From Saprospiraceae bacterium (GTDB taxonomy: Bacteria; Bacteroidota; Bacteroidia; Chitinophagales; Saprospiraceae), in the NCBI GenBank assembly GCA_041392805.1, contig JAWKLJ010000001.1, positions 3,472,001-3,536,000 of the forward strand: DNA of 64,000 nucleotides. The letters run 5' to 3'. The notes under the pieces are model-generated. The model saw only the letters and a list, made by a program, of their open reading frames with translations. It ran no database searches and was not told the DNA's origin. How positions within the stretch are numbered: the first letter of the stretch is position 1; each line of letters starts with the position of its first letter. Shown one piece after another: positions 17,757 to 26,817 of this stretch. A program made the translations under genes and the position numbers.

Positions 17757-19835
17757 ATGAGAAAATTACTCCTCTTTAAAACTGCAACAAATATTAGCCT
17801 GATTTTACTGTTAGTTTTTTCCGCTAAGATTGCTCAGACACAGTCCTCTCCCGTGGATAGCCTGGAGGCCTTATTACAAACAGCTTTACCAGATACGCAG
17901 CGCATAGACCTTCTTATTGAATTAACCGATTTGATGCAATTTCAAAATCCTGAAAAGGGGATAGCCTATGGAGAGGAAGCATTGGATTTGATTCGGCCCC
18001 TAGCCGATACGGTTCGCATGGCAAGCATCCTGTCCAGGATAGGCGGTTGTTATAGTAATCAAGGAGCGCTAGAAAAAGCAGAAAAAATCTGGCGACAAAC
18101 CCTGGCTTTAGAGGTAGCCTTAAATGATTCCTTGGGTATAGGGAGACAATACACCAATCTAGGGACGGTCTTCGATAGCCGGGGCGTATTGGATACGGCT
18201 ATTATTTTATACGAAAAGGCCTTAGCCATTTTCACTCGATTGGGACACAACTTTTATCAAGCCATTGGCTACAATAACCTCGCCATTGTATATGAAGTTA
18301 AAGCAAATTATCCGAAAGCTATCGACCTCTACCTACAGGCATTAGCGGGCTTTGAAAAAGAAAAACACCAAGCAGGCGTAGCTGCTGTCTACGCCAATAT
18401 TGGCAATGTTTACCATCGAATAAAAGATTATCCGGCAGCCATTAATTATTATAAAAAGTCATTAGGCATAAAGGAAAAAATTGAAGACACCTATGGCATT
18501 GCCTTAAATTACAACAACCTCGGGAGTTTATACCTCGAGTTAGAACAGTTGGACTCGGCTATGATTTATCATCAACAATCCTTAGCGCTAAAACAGCAAA
18601 TTGGTGATCGATCAGGAGAGGGGGTTTCTCATCTAAATATTGGGATTATTCATTCCAAGCAAGGAGATTATTCTTTAGCATTGGATTTTCAGCAAAAAGC
18701 CTATCAAATCGCCAAGGCATTGGATAATCAACCGGAACTGGCACAATCTGCGATGCACCTTGGCAAAACCCATTTACAGTTAGGACAATTGCCCAAAGCC
18801 GAAAAATATTTACTAGAAGCTTCTGAACGTTCCAGCCAAGTAGGAGAGCGCGAAACCAAGCTAGGTGTTTATAAGGCTTTGTATGATTTGTATAAAAAGC
18901 AGCATGACTATCGCGCTTTAGGGTACTATGAACAGTATGTCAATTTAAATGATAGTATTCGAAACGATGAGCAAGTAGGAGAAGTTACGCGGCTCGAAAT
19001 GCAATATCAGTTTGACAAGGAAAAGGATAGACTTTCCTTCGAACGCCAACAGCAGGAAGCCATTCTCCAGCACCAATTGCAGCGCCAACGCTTGGCCCGA
19101 AACGCTTCCTTAGTGGGCTTATCCGCGGGTTTGCTTATCCTGGCCATCCTTTGGCGAAGTTATCAGCAAAAACGAAGGAGTAATCGTTTGCTGGAGGCTC
19201 AAAAAAGGACCATCCAACAAACCTTAGAAGAACGAGAAACCCTTTTGAAAGAAATTCATCATCGGGTAAAAAACAACCTACAGGTCGTGTCTTCCCTTCT
19301 AAGTCTTCAATCTCGTACAATTGAGGACCCCATTGCCCTGAGTGCCATCGAAGAGGGTAAGAATCGGGTAAAGGCTATGGCCTTAATTCACCAAAACCTT
19401 TACCAAGAGGAAAACCTGGTTGGTGTAGACCTTCCCTTGTATATTAAAAAACTAACAGAAAGCCTGGTTAATTCTTATCAGGTTGATGCCAAACGAATAA
19501 AAATCAATCAGAAAATTGCCGCCATCTCGATGGATGCAGATACCCTGATCCCGATGGCTTTGATTCTTAACGAACTGGTGTCCAATGCCCTGAAATACGC
19601 CTTTACACAGCAAGAGGAAGGCAAAATCGACATAGAAATAGATCAACAAACAGCAGGTATCAAGTTGATCGTGAGCGACAATGGCATAGGGCTACCTATT
19701 GGTTTTGAACCCGAAAAAGCCAGTTCATTGGGCTTCAAATTGGTTCGCTCTTTTGTCAACAGAATGAAAGCCCAACTTGAGATTCTCTCGCAAGAGGGGA
19801 CCCATATCCGTATTTTCCTCCCTAATCTAAGATAA
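17757..19835 (+). CDS. TPR-containing sensor histidine kinase (HisKA_2 type)
   Basis: A 692-residue two-component sensor. A signal peptide or first membrane segment (about 3-25) is followed by a periplasmic TPR array to about residue 400 (YNNLAIVYEVKANYPKAIDLY and similar). A membrane helix (VGLSAGLLILAILW) and a short coiled coil follow. The phosphoacceptor segment is LLKEIHHRVKNNLQVVSSLL, typical of HisKA_2. The ATPase has N box LILNELVSNALKYAF and G1 box DNGIGLP. The ATG at 17757 is preferred over a TTG six bases earlier. The response regulator gene starts 13 bases after the stop and is its likely partner. The signal sensed is unknown. Confidence 0.93.
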   Translation: MRKLLLFKTATNISLILLLVFSAKIAQTQSSPVDSLEALLQTALPDTQRIDLLIELTDLMQFQNPEKGIAYGEEALDLIRPLADTVRMASILSRIGGCYSNQGALEKAEKIWRQTLALEVALNDSLGIGRQYTNLGTVFDSRGVLDTAIILYEKALAIFTRLGHNFYQAIGYNNLAIVYEVKANYPKAIDLYLQALAGFEKEKHQAGVAAVYANIGNVYHRIKDYPAAINYYKKSLGIKEKIEDTYGIALNYNNLGSLYLELEQLDSAMIYHQQSLALKQQIGDRSGEGVSHLNIGIIHSKQGDYSLALDFQQKAYQIAKALDNQPELAQSAMHLGKTHLQLGQLPKAEKYLLEASERSSQVGERETKLGVYKALYDLYKKQHDYRALGYYEQYVNLNDSIRNDEQVGEVTRLEMQYQFDKEKDRLSFERQQQEAILQHQLQRQRLARNASLVGLSAGLLILAILWRSYQQKRRSNRLLEAQKRTIQQTLEERETLLKEIHHRVKNNLQVVSSLLSLQSRTIEDPIALSAIEEGKNRVKAMALIHQNLYQEENLVGVDLPLYIKKLTESLVNSYQVDAKRIKINQKIAAISMDADTLIPMALILNELVSNALKYAFTQQEEGKIDIEIDQQTAGIKLIVSDNGIGLPIGFEPEKASSLGFKLVRSFVNRMKAQLEILSQEGTHIRIFLPNLR

Positions 19836-19847
19836 AACACTAGCCAT

Positions 19848-20516
19848 ATGGTTGCCAAAAACTGTTTAAATTCATCCGCTGAAACCAATCCATACCCTAT
19901 GCATAAAACCAGGATACTGGTTGTCGAGGATGATATTTTTATTGCACAAGATATTTGTGAAATGTTGGAGCAAATGGGTTATACCGTAGCAGGCTTAGCC
20001 TATAATGCCGACAGTGCATTTACGCAACTAGCAGAAAAAACGCTTGATTTTGTGCTCCTTGATATCAACCTGGGCGAGGGAAAAGATGGCATTGAGGTAG
20101 CGGAAAAAGTTAAATCAGTATACCAACTTCCTTTTATGTTTTTGACCTCTTATGCCAATAAGTCGATTCTCGAACGTGCTAAACGTACCCGTCCCGCTGG
20201 CTATTTGGTCAAACCTTTTGATGAAAAAGACCTCTATTCATCCATCGAAGTCGCCCTCTATAATCATGCTCAACGCTGGCAACCTGAATCCTGGAATACA
20301 GAAAGAATTAACCAAATCTGTAAAACGGATTTCACCCATAAAGAAGTAGAAATTCTCCAAGATATCTTCGAAGGCAAAACCAATCGACAGCTATGCGAAA
20401 AGCACTTTATTAGTTTGAATACGGTAAAGAGCCATGTGCTGCGTATTTATGAGAAACTGGACGTACACTCGCGATCGGAGGCTATGGCGGAGTTGCGGCG
20501 GCGTCTGGGGGGGTGA
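19848..20516 (+). CDS. Response regulator with LuxR-type HTH
   Basis: A 222-residue protein with a receiver domain followed by a DNA-binding domain. The receiver has the acidic pair in LVVEDD, phosphoacceptor Asp72 in LLDINLGEGKDGIEVA, a Thr/Ser in FLTSYAN, and Lys in YLVKPFDEKDL. The C-terminal LuxR/GerE helix-turn-helix reads EGKTNRQLCEKHFISLNTVKSHVLRIYEKL. It is coupled to the upstream histidine kinase. An internal ATG at 19899 (MHKTRILVVEDD) would give a more typical receiver start, and either is possible. Targets are unknown. Confidence 0.93.
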   Translation: MVAKNCLNSSAETNPYPMHKTRILVVEDDIFIAQDICEMLEQMGYTVAGLAYNADSAFTQLAEKTLDFVLLDINLGEGKDGIEVAEKVKSVYQLPFMFLTSYANKSILERAKRTRPAGYLVKPFDEKDLYSSIEVALYNHAQRWQPESWNTERINQICKTDFTHKEVEILQDIFEGKTNRQLCEKHFISLNTVKSHVLRIYEKLDVHSRSEAMAELRRRLGG

Positions 20517-20518
20517 GA

Positions 20519-20543
20519 GATGTCGGTGTTTTTCACCGACATC
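20519..20543. terminator. Hairpin between the response regulator and ilvE
   Basis: Perfect 10-bp arms GATGTCGGTG / CACCGACATC with a TTTTT loop lie between converging genes. There is no T tract outside the stem. Confidence 0.6.
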
Positions 20544-20559
20544 AGTGTTCATCCCAAAC

Positions 20560-21591
20560 CTATATTGCTTTTGCTAAAGCCGCCTGCCCTACCACTGTAT
20601 TCCAACCATAGCTATCTGTTATTTTCCCCATCTGAATACCTTGCAACAGCGATTTGAGTTGGTACAATTGTGCATCAGCAGCATGGTAACAGGTATAATT
20701 GACCCCGTCAATCGAAATACTTTTGAAAGGTGCAATGGAAGCCGCCGTACCGATACCGAAAGCCTCGACCTTTTGCTTTTTAGCGAAGGCATCTTTCAAT
20801 TCGCTAACAGAAAATGGCCGTTCTTCTACCCGAATGCCCAAGTCCTTTGCCAATTGAATGACCGACCAGCGGGTAATGCCATCCAGAATGGTGTCCGAAG
20901 CCGGTGGTGTGATAAAGGTGCCATCGATGATGAATCCAAGGTTCATGGTTCCCGACTCTTCAAATAACTCATGAGAATGAGCATCTGTCCATAAGATTTG
21001 GTCAAAGCCTTCTTCCATCGCTTTTCTGAAAGGGAGTAGCGCACCGCCATAATTACCGCCACATTTGGCGTAACCTGCGCCACCAGGTGCAGCACGTGTA
21101 TAGTGTCTTTCTACTTTCACGCGCAGCGCATCGTTGTAATAAGCAGCGGAAGGACTCGCTACCACTATAAACAAATATTCGTTAGAGGCTTCTACCCCCA
21201 ACTTGGCCTGGGTAGCGATGACAAATGGTCTTAGGTATAAATTACCTTCCTGAAAAGGAGGGACAACCGCTTCCAGTCTTGACACCAGCGACAATATACC
21301 TTCTTCCCAAAAATGCCGAGGCAAAGGCGGCATTGCCATTCGCTCCAGCGATTTATTCAATCGCTTGTAATTGTCTCCCTGCCGGAAGATCAAAATTTGG
21401 TCATCAGCGCTTCTAAAGGCCTTCAAGCCCTCAAAAATAGTTTGCCCATAATGAAAACACATAGCAAATGGGCTGAGGGTAATATCACCGAATGCTTGAA
21501 TATTTCCATCCTGCCATTTGCCTTCGGCAAATTTTGCTACGTACATCAGCGGAGCCGGATTGGCGCCAAAGGCGCTTTTGCGATTAGCCAT
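20560..21591 (-). CDS. ilvE: Branched-chain amino acid aminotransferase
   Basis: PLP enzyme that interconverts Leu, Ile and Val with their 2-oxo acids using 2-oxoglutarate. It is the last step of biosynthesis and the first of degradation. The 343-residue class IV (D-amino-acid transferase fold) protein has the PLP lysine at Lys176 within AGYAKCGGNYGGALLP. ELFEESGTMNLGFIID and the phosphate-binding GITRWSVIQLAKDLG follow. The fold and length match the eukaryote-like type II BCAT found in many Bacteroidota. A MocR-type regulator gene is transcribed divergently from 87 bases away. Confidence 0.94.
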   Translation of the reverse strand: MANRKSAFGANPAPLMYVAKFAEGKWQDGNIQAFGDITLSPFAMCFHYGQTIFEGLKAFRSADDQILIFRQGDNYKRLNKSLERMAMPPLPRHFWEEGILSLVSRLEAVVPPFQEGNLYLRPFVIATQAKLGVEASNEYLFIVVASPSAAYYNDALRVKVERHYTRAAPGGAGYAKCGGNYGGALLPFRKAMEEGFDQILWTDAHSHELFEESGTMNLGFIIDGTFITPPASDTILDGITRWSVIQLAKDLGIRVEERPFSVSELKDAFAKKQKVEAFGIGTAASIAPFKSISIDGVNYTCYHAADAQLYQLKSLLQGIQMGKITDSYGWNTVVGQAALAKAI

Positions 21592-21641
21592 AGTATTGAA
21601 TATTGTTTTATTTCTACAAATTTCTTTAATTTGCCAATACC

Positions 21642-21680
21642 ATAACAGATACAGATTATTTATTTTTGACTATAACAGAT
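21642..21680. promoter_or_regulatory. Direct repeat in the ilvE / MocR divergent region
   Basis: ATAACAGAT occurs at 21642-21650 and again at 21672-21680, overlapping the MocR ATG. The centres are 30 bp apart, about three helical turns. A TATTTTTG -7-like box lies between them at 21661-21668. Paired direct repeats are typical MocR operators, so this may be an autoregulatory site. Confidence 0.35.
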
Positions 21681-23103
21681 GAAAAAATTCAAACACGAGT
21701 GGCTGACGGAAAGGTTTATCTACCTGATTGAAAGTGGTAATTTAAAGGCAGGAGATAAGCTCCCTAGTTTAAGAATGCTAAGTAAACAGCAAGGCATCAG
21801 CCTGATGACCGCCTACCATTCGGTCAACACTTTACAGGGGCTAGGCTACGTCGAATCACGCCCAAAGTCTGGCTATTATGCCCGGAAACCTTTGAGGAGC
21901 GCGAATTTTAAAGGACATAAGCCATTGGAGAAAAAAAGGAGTACCGATCATATAGATGAGCTAGTGCAATTGGTGTATGGAAGGGATCGCACAAAAGAAC
22001 AGCTATCTTTTGCTTTAAATACGCCTGATTTAGCCTTGCTGCCTCAAGCCAAATTGAAACAGTCGCTTTTGTATGTCAATCGCCATAAAAATGACTCCTG
22101 CTTGCAGTACGGCCCCGTTGCGGGGATTCCCGAGTTAAGGGAGCAAATTGCGGTACTTTTAGGAAATAGTGGTATTCAAGCGAATAGTGAAGAATTGTTA
22201 ATCACGGTCGGCTGTCAGGAGGCTATTAATCTCGCCATTATTGCCAGCACTAAACCGGGTGATAAAATCTTGATCGAATCGCCCACCTATTTTGGCATTT
22301 TCAAGGCGATTATTGCCCAAGGAAGAATTCCCATTGAAGTGGAAACCGATTTCAATCATGGGATTGTACGCCAGCAACTGTTTCAGGCCATTGAGGTGCA
22401 CCAGCCTAAGGCGTGCCTGCTGGTGACCAATTACTCCAGCCCCTTGGGGGCTACGATCCCTGATGAAGATAAGCAAAAAATTGTTACTCATCTACAAGAC
22501 AAAGGGGTGGTTTTAATAGAAAATGACATTTATGGCGAATTGTATTATGGTCAAAAACGGCCCAGAACCTGCAAGTCTTTTGATCAAAATGGAAATGTCA
22601 TCTATTGCTCCTCTTTCTCAAAATCACTCGCCCCTGGCTACCGGGTGGGCTGGATCGAATCTGGGAAATTCTACCATAAAATCTTCCAAGCCAAGGTCAA
22701 TCAAAGTGTCGCTACCGCACCCCTACCACAAGAAATCCTGGCTCATTTTCTCAAAAATGGGCGTTATGATTTGCACCTTAAAAGATTGCGCAAACAATTG
22801 CACACGCAATCCCTCCAATACCAACAAGCCATTACACAGTACTTTCCCAAAGACACTATCGTATCAAAACCTGGCGGCGGGTTTGTGCTCTGGATAGAAT
22901 TAAATTCAACAGTCGACACCTTGCAATTATTGCATACCGCCATTCAGCAAAACATCAGTTTTGCTCCTGGTCAATTGTTTTCCTTGGAGAAGGATTTGCA
23001 TCATTACCTACGCATTAGTATTGGGCGTCCTTTTGATGCGAAGGTGGAGGAGGCAATTCGGGCGTTGGGGGGGATGGTAAAACTCAAAGCAACCTCAACA
23101 TAG
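21679..23103 (+). CDS. MocR/PdxR-type GntR regulator with aminotransferase domain
   Basis: A 474-residue fusion of a GntR winged helix (about 5-68; AGDKLPSLRMLSKQQGISLMTAY..LGYVESRPKSGYY) and a class I aminotransferase domain (about 105-470). The PLP lysine is Lys315 in SSFSKSLAPGYRVGW, with Asp283 in ENDIYGELYY. MocR proteins use PLP or an amino acid adduct as effector and commonly regulate divergent metabolic genes. Here the divergent neighbour is ilvE, so ilvE is a reasonable target, by inference. It could instead be a working aminotransferase. The 3' end overlaps the convergent wecB gene by 20 bases. Confidence 0.9.
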   Translation: MKKFKHEWLTERFIYLIESGNLKAGDKLPSLRMLSKQQGISLMTAYHSVNTLQGLGYVESRPKSGYYARKPLRSANFKGHKPLEKKRSTDHIDELVQLVYGRDRTKEQLSFALNTPDLALLPQAKLKQSLLYVNRHKNDSCLQYGPVAGIPELREQIAVLLGNSGIQANSEELLITVGCQEAINLAIIASTKPGDKILIESPTYFGIFKAIIAQGRIPIEVETDFNHGIVRQQLFQAIEVHQPKACLLVTNYSSPLGATIPDEDKQKIVTHLQDKGVVLIENDIYGELYYGQKRPRTCKSFDQNGNVIYCSSFSKSLAPGYRVGWIESGKFYHKIFQAKVNQSVATAPLPQEILAHFLKNGRYDLHLKRLRKQLHTQSLQYQQAITQYFPKDTIVSKPGGGFVLWIELNSTVDTLQLLHTAIQQNISFAPGQLFSLEKDLHHYLRISIGRPFDAKVEEAIRALGGMVKLKATST

Positions 23104-24163
23104 CGGATACAATATGCCTACCCGCATTGCCGCCGCCATACAGTTCTTCACCTTGTTTAAATGGGGTCATTTCGAAAGATTGGACCGCATGTAATATTTG
23201 TTTCTTATCTGCGCCGGCTATGATATTATAACCACCTTCCACCAATTCCATCCATTCAGTTTCATCGCGCATGGTAACGCAAAATTTCTGGAAGAAATAA
23301 GCCTCTTTTTGCAAACCGCCACTATCTGTCAGGACTTGTTTACAGTTTTTCAGGAGCATGATCATATCAAAATAGCCCACAGGGTCTATTAAGATTAGAT
23401 TAGGGTGTAGCAACCGTTCTTTGAGCAGTTGGCGTGTCCTGGGATGAACCGGAAAAATGAGGGTTTGACTTTCAGCCAGTTGATTCAAGGCTTGTATGAT
23501 TTGGTCAAAGCGTTGAGGGTCATTCGTGTTTTCTGCTCGATGGCAGGTTACCAGTAAGAAATGGTTGGGCTCAAGCTGTAGGGTATGATAAGTTTTGGCT
23601 TTTGAGGGGGCGGAGGCGGCATAAAACAGTGCGGCATCCTGCATAACATCCCCCACTAGTTCTACCGTATTATCCAGGAGGTCAAAACCTTCTTTTTGCA
23701 AATTTTCCATCGCACCCTGAGTGGGGCAGAACAAGATATTACTGATCCTATCCGTTAAAATGCGGTTGATTTCTTCTGGCATCCGCATATTAAAGCTTCT
23801 TAGGCCTGCCTCGATGTGGATAATGGGAACGTGCAATTTGGCGGCAGCCAGGGCGCCAGCCAAAGTTGAATTGGTATCTCCATACACCAGCAAAGCATCA
23901 GGCTTTAGTTCCAATAATTTTTGTTCAATGCCGGTCAGCATTTTTCCGGTCATTTCTCCATGGTGGCCGCCACTGATGTTTAGATTAAAATGCGGCGTAG
24001 GAATGCTCATTTCATCAAAAAAAATATCCGACATATTGCTGTCATAATGCTGGCCAGTGTGCAAAATATACTCTTGAATACCTTCTTCAAGGGCAATATG
24101 ACGAGACACGACAGCTGCCTTTACGAATTGGGGGCGAGCCCCAACAATGGTGAGGATTTTCAA
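23084..24163 (-). CDS. wecB: UDP-N-acetylglucosamine 2-epimerase
   Basis: Non-hydrolysing epimerase that converts UDP-GlcNAc to UDP-ManNAc for surface glycans such as ECA, teichoic-linkage or capsule sugars. The 359-residue protein starts KILTIVGARPQFVKAA. It has VYGDTNSTLAGALAA, HIEAGLRSFNMRMPEEINRILTD, HPRTRQLL and LTDSGGLQKEAYF, all hallmarks of the family. Its neighbour across the divergent gap is a GT-C-like membrane protein, and a glycan operon follows from 26.8 kb, which fits surface polysaccharide synthesis. The leader holds a terminator-like hairpin. Confidence 0.95.
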   Translation of the reverse strand: MKILTIVGARPQFVKAAVVSRHIALEEGIQEYILHTGQHYDSNMSDIFFDEMSIPTPHFNLNISGGHHGEMTGKMLTGIEQKLLELKPDALLVYGDTNSTLAGALAAAKLHVPIIHIEAGLRSFNMRMPEEINRILTDRISNILFCPTQGAMENLQKEGFDLLDNTVELVGDVMQDAALFYAASAPSKAKTYHTLQLEPNHFLLVTCHRAENTNDPQRFDQIIQALNQLAESQTLIFPVHPRTRQLLKERLLHPNLILIDPVGYFDMIMLLKNCKQVLTDSGGLQKEAYFFQKFCVTMRDETEWMELVEGGYNIIAGADKKQILHAVQSFEMTPFKQGEELYGGGNAGRHIVSAMLRLL

Positions 24164-24186
24164 TTTCTGATTATTTTAGAACATTT

Positions 24187-24273
24187 AAAAAAAGGGTTCG
24201 CTAGAACCCATGCAGTGAGCAAAAATGGTCATGTCGATAATGGCCAGACCATCATTTCACTATTTCATGATGG
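24187..24273 (-). promoter_or_regulatory. Candidate transcription attenuator in the wecB leader
   Basis: Read on the minus strand, a GGGTTC-TAGC-GAACCC hairpin (24209-24194) is followed directly by seven T (24193-24187), 24 bases before the wecB ATG. No minus-strand gene lies upstream for it to terminate. Upstream, the hairpin CCATCAT..ATGATGG (24273-24249) shares bases 24252-24249 with a second hairpin ATGGTC..GACCAT (24252-24225), so the two are mutually exclusive. The terminator is clearly visible; the switching role is inference. Confidence 0.5.
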
Positions 24274-24411
24274 ATTTGAAACGAAATCAAACATTATATC
24301 GTAATTATTGTAAACCAGTTTCAAGAAACCAGAAAAACATAGCGTTTAAACATGATTTTTTAATTTTTCGGATTTTATGACGCCAATAGAAATATCCTTT
24401 TCTTTGGCTAA

Positions 24412-26364
24412 ATGTCTATGGCTGGACATACACCAAAAATTCGATCATGGAAAACAACCACCTTGGCAACCTTGAAAAAAATTCAACTTCCCACCTTTCG
24501 CTTTCCATTTGATTTGCTATCCGTGCTGAGGTGGACCGTTACGCCTCTTGTGCTGCTGGCATTTGGTATTGGGGTCAATTTGTCTGTTGCGGGTAAGGGG
24601 TTCATGCCACTTGATCAGTCTATTCTTTTTGATGGGGGATGGAGGATACTGAGTGGCCAGGTCCCTTTTGTGGACTACGACACCTTGCATGGGGTTGTTC
24701 CGTCCTTTATTCAAAGTGTTTTTTTTAAGCTTTTTGGCGTTTCCTGGTTTTCCTTTTGTTTACATGCTGCATTTTTCAATGGCTTATTTGCTTTGCTGGT
24801 GTATTATTTCTTTGAATGGTATACCAAGGAATGGTTACTTTCTTTTGTACTGGCACTGACCAGTTCCGTTATTTTTTATCCGCCTTTTGGGACACCTTAT
24901 GTGGAGAAGCACGCTTTTTTTTTCAGTCTATTAGCCATTATTGTGGCAATTCTGGCCACGGAGACGATAGATCGAAAAAAGACAGCGATGTGGACTTTTT
25001 TAATTCCTTGTCTATTGATTATAGCCTATCTATGCAAACAGATGCCTACCCTAATGGCCATTCCTTTTGCTTTGGGAATCTTAGTCTTTCGGTCCACTAA
25101 AAATATAGGCATAAAGCTCTTAAGCCTGGGGGGAGGGATTATTTTCTCACTGGCTGTAGCATGGAGTATAATGCTGATTTTGGGCATCGACCCCAGTCAC
25201 GTATTCTATTCGATTTGGACGCTACCCTCAAAGGTAGGAAGCCACCGGAGCGCTTATATTTTTGACTACCCATTGGCATCCTTAACTTACTTTTTATGGT
25301 TGCCCTTTGGCATTAGGATGCTATCATCCTTTCTTGTGCATTGGGTATTCATTTTATTTTTTTCCCGTTGGATATTAAAAAGCCCCTTGAATAGCTTTTA
25401 TCAGAAACTGCTCCATCTTATTCCGGTAGCATTGATGGGTGTACTAGCCGTCCTGGCTGCCTGGATGGCATATAAAAAGGCGGCGCATTCACAAGGTATT
25501 GCCTGGATGGCCATCATTGTTTGTATCGTGTCTTTCGCAGGAATGGGTTTTCTTTTTTTTAGGGGTTTTAAACCTGAGAAAGAACCTGTTTGGTTACAAA
25601 AACTACAAATCCATCCTAAAACCATAATCGATTTACTCATTGCAGAAGGTTTGCTGCTGCTCTGCCATGTATTTGTCATGCTAACCAATAACCAATTCGA
25701 AAATGGATTCCCATATATTTTTGTCAGTTTGGGCATTTGCACGACCGCTCTCCTTCAGCTAGGCTCTAGCGCCTCTTTCATTTGGAGGGGGCGAGAAATA
25801 AGTCCAGTTGATCTCCGACGCTATATACTGATTGTTTTTTTGGTGATTGGGTTGATTGATGCGGCGGTATTTCATTGGAAGGTCAACTTGACCCGAATCG
25901 TTCAAGAGATTCATTATGAAAAAGACCTTACCGCATCGCCTATTCCCGAATGGCCAAGCGAAATGGCCTTTATGGAATGGCAAATGGGGCCTGGATACGA
26001 TTATAGCCAACAAGATTTTGCCAAAGTTGCTCATTTTCTAGAGAACCAACCTGACAATTTCTTCTTATTAGGGGATGCATCCGTTTTGTATGGGATTACC
26101 CATAAAATATCCACCAGCCCTTACCTTTGGTTTTACATGGGTTTCCCAGAAGGCGAAAGGAAAAAAGCTTTTTACCAGGATTTCGACCAAAAAGTGCTTC
26201 AAAATATCCAGCGGTATGCCGTCAAATGGATTGTATTGGAAGGGGAAAAAACATTTGGCGAAATCAGCTTGAAAAATTTTCCGGCTTTACAACAACTCAT
26301 AGAAAAGAAAGGCACTTTGGTCCAAACTTTTGGCGGATACCAAGTCATACAACTTGACCTGTAA
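24412..26364 (+). CDS. Polytopic membrane protein, GT-C glycosyltransferase-like
   Basis: A 650-residue protein with about eleven to thirteen hydrophobic helices between residues 40 and 490, and a soluble C-terminal domain of about 155 residues. The first loop contains LFDGGWRILSGQVPFVDYDTLHG, similar in layout to the acidic first loop of GT-C enzymes that use polyprenyl-phosphate sugars (PMT/ArnT/RgtA-D group). That suggests a periplasm-facing sugar transferase, but I cannot name the donor or acceptor. Neighbouring wecB and the glycan operon downstream support a surface-glycan role. The ATG at 24412 and another at 24418 are equally plausible starts. Confidence 0.65.
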   Translation: MSMAGHTPKIRSWKTTTLATLKKIQLPTFRFPFDLLSVLRWTVTPLVLLAFGIGVNLSVAGKGFMPLDQSILFDGGWRILSGQVPFVDYDTLHGVVPSFIQSVFFKLFGVSWFSFCLHAAFFNGLFALLVYYFFEWYTKEWLLSFVLALTSSVIFYPPFGTPYVEKHAFFFSLLAIIVAILATETIDRKKTAMWTFLIPCLLIIAYLCKQMPTLMAIPFALGILVFRSTKNIGIKLLSLGGGIIFSLAVAWSIMLILGIDPSHVFYSIWTLPSKVGSHRSAYIFDYPLASLTYFLWLPFGIRMLSSFLVHWVFILFFSRWILKSPLNSFYQKLLHLIPVALMGVLAVLAAWMAYKKAAHSQGIAWMAIIVCIVSFAGMGFLFFRGFKPEKEPVWLQKLQIHPKTIIDLLIAEGLLLLCHVFVMLTNNQFENGFPYIFVSLGICTTALLQLGSSASFIWRGREISPVDLRRYILIVFLVIGLIDAAVFHWKVNLTRIVQEIHYEKDLTASPIPEWPSEMAFMEWQMGPGYDYSQQDFAKVAHFLENQPDNFFLLGDASVLYGITHKISTSPYLWFYMGFPEGERKKAFYQDFDQKVLQNIQRYAVKWIVLEGEKTFGEISLKNFPALQQLIEKKGTLVQTFGGYQVIQLDL

Positions 26365-26817
26365 AAACCTCTACCCTTGCTGCCAAAGGGCAATAAGAAA
26401 GAGAAGAAATACATCAGATGACGAAGGGCAGTCACCACTTAGGATATTACGCCGGGGAGTGAAATGCACTCCCCTTACCAATGAGATTATTGCCTCTATT
26501 CCATTTTAAATATTATTTAACAAATTATTCTATATATATTATGCATCATTGAAAATGTTTAATACCTTTATATGTCTAATAGACGTCATTGTTTTATATT
26601 TTCTTTTCTGCCTTATAATATAATTTCTTTAGAATTTTTTTGTCTCCTTAATAACATTGTTTTGTATTTCTCTTTTTAGTATTAAAGAAACCTGATAATA
26701 CGTTTTGTCCACCCTTTTCACAAATAAATTTCCCCCGAAAAAATTTAATTATCCAGCTAATCTATAAAATTAAAAACGGAGTAGCTGTTTTTTAAATCGG
26801 TATACTATTTATTTGAA
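26365..26817. other. 453-bp AT-rich intergenic region ahead of the glycan operon
   Basis: No gene is visible. A hairpin GGGGAGTG-AAATG-CACTCCCC (26454-26474) may end the upstream transcript but lacks a T tract. The remaining stretch is very AT-rich and includes the 11-base palindrome GTCTAATAGAC (26574-26584). A near-consensus TACGTTTTG at about 26699 is one base too long for a TAnnTTTG box. It is the only plausible promoter region for the six downstream genes. Confidence 0.5.
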
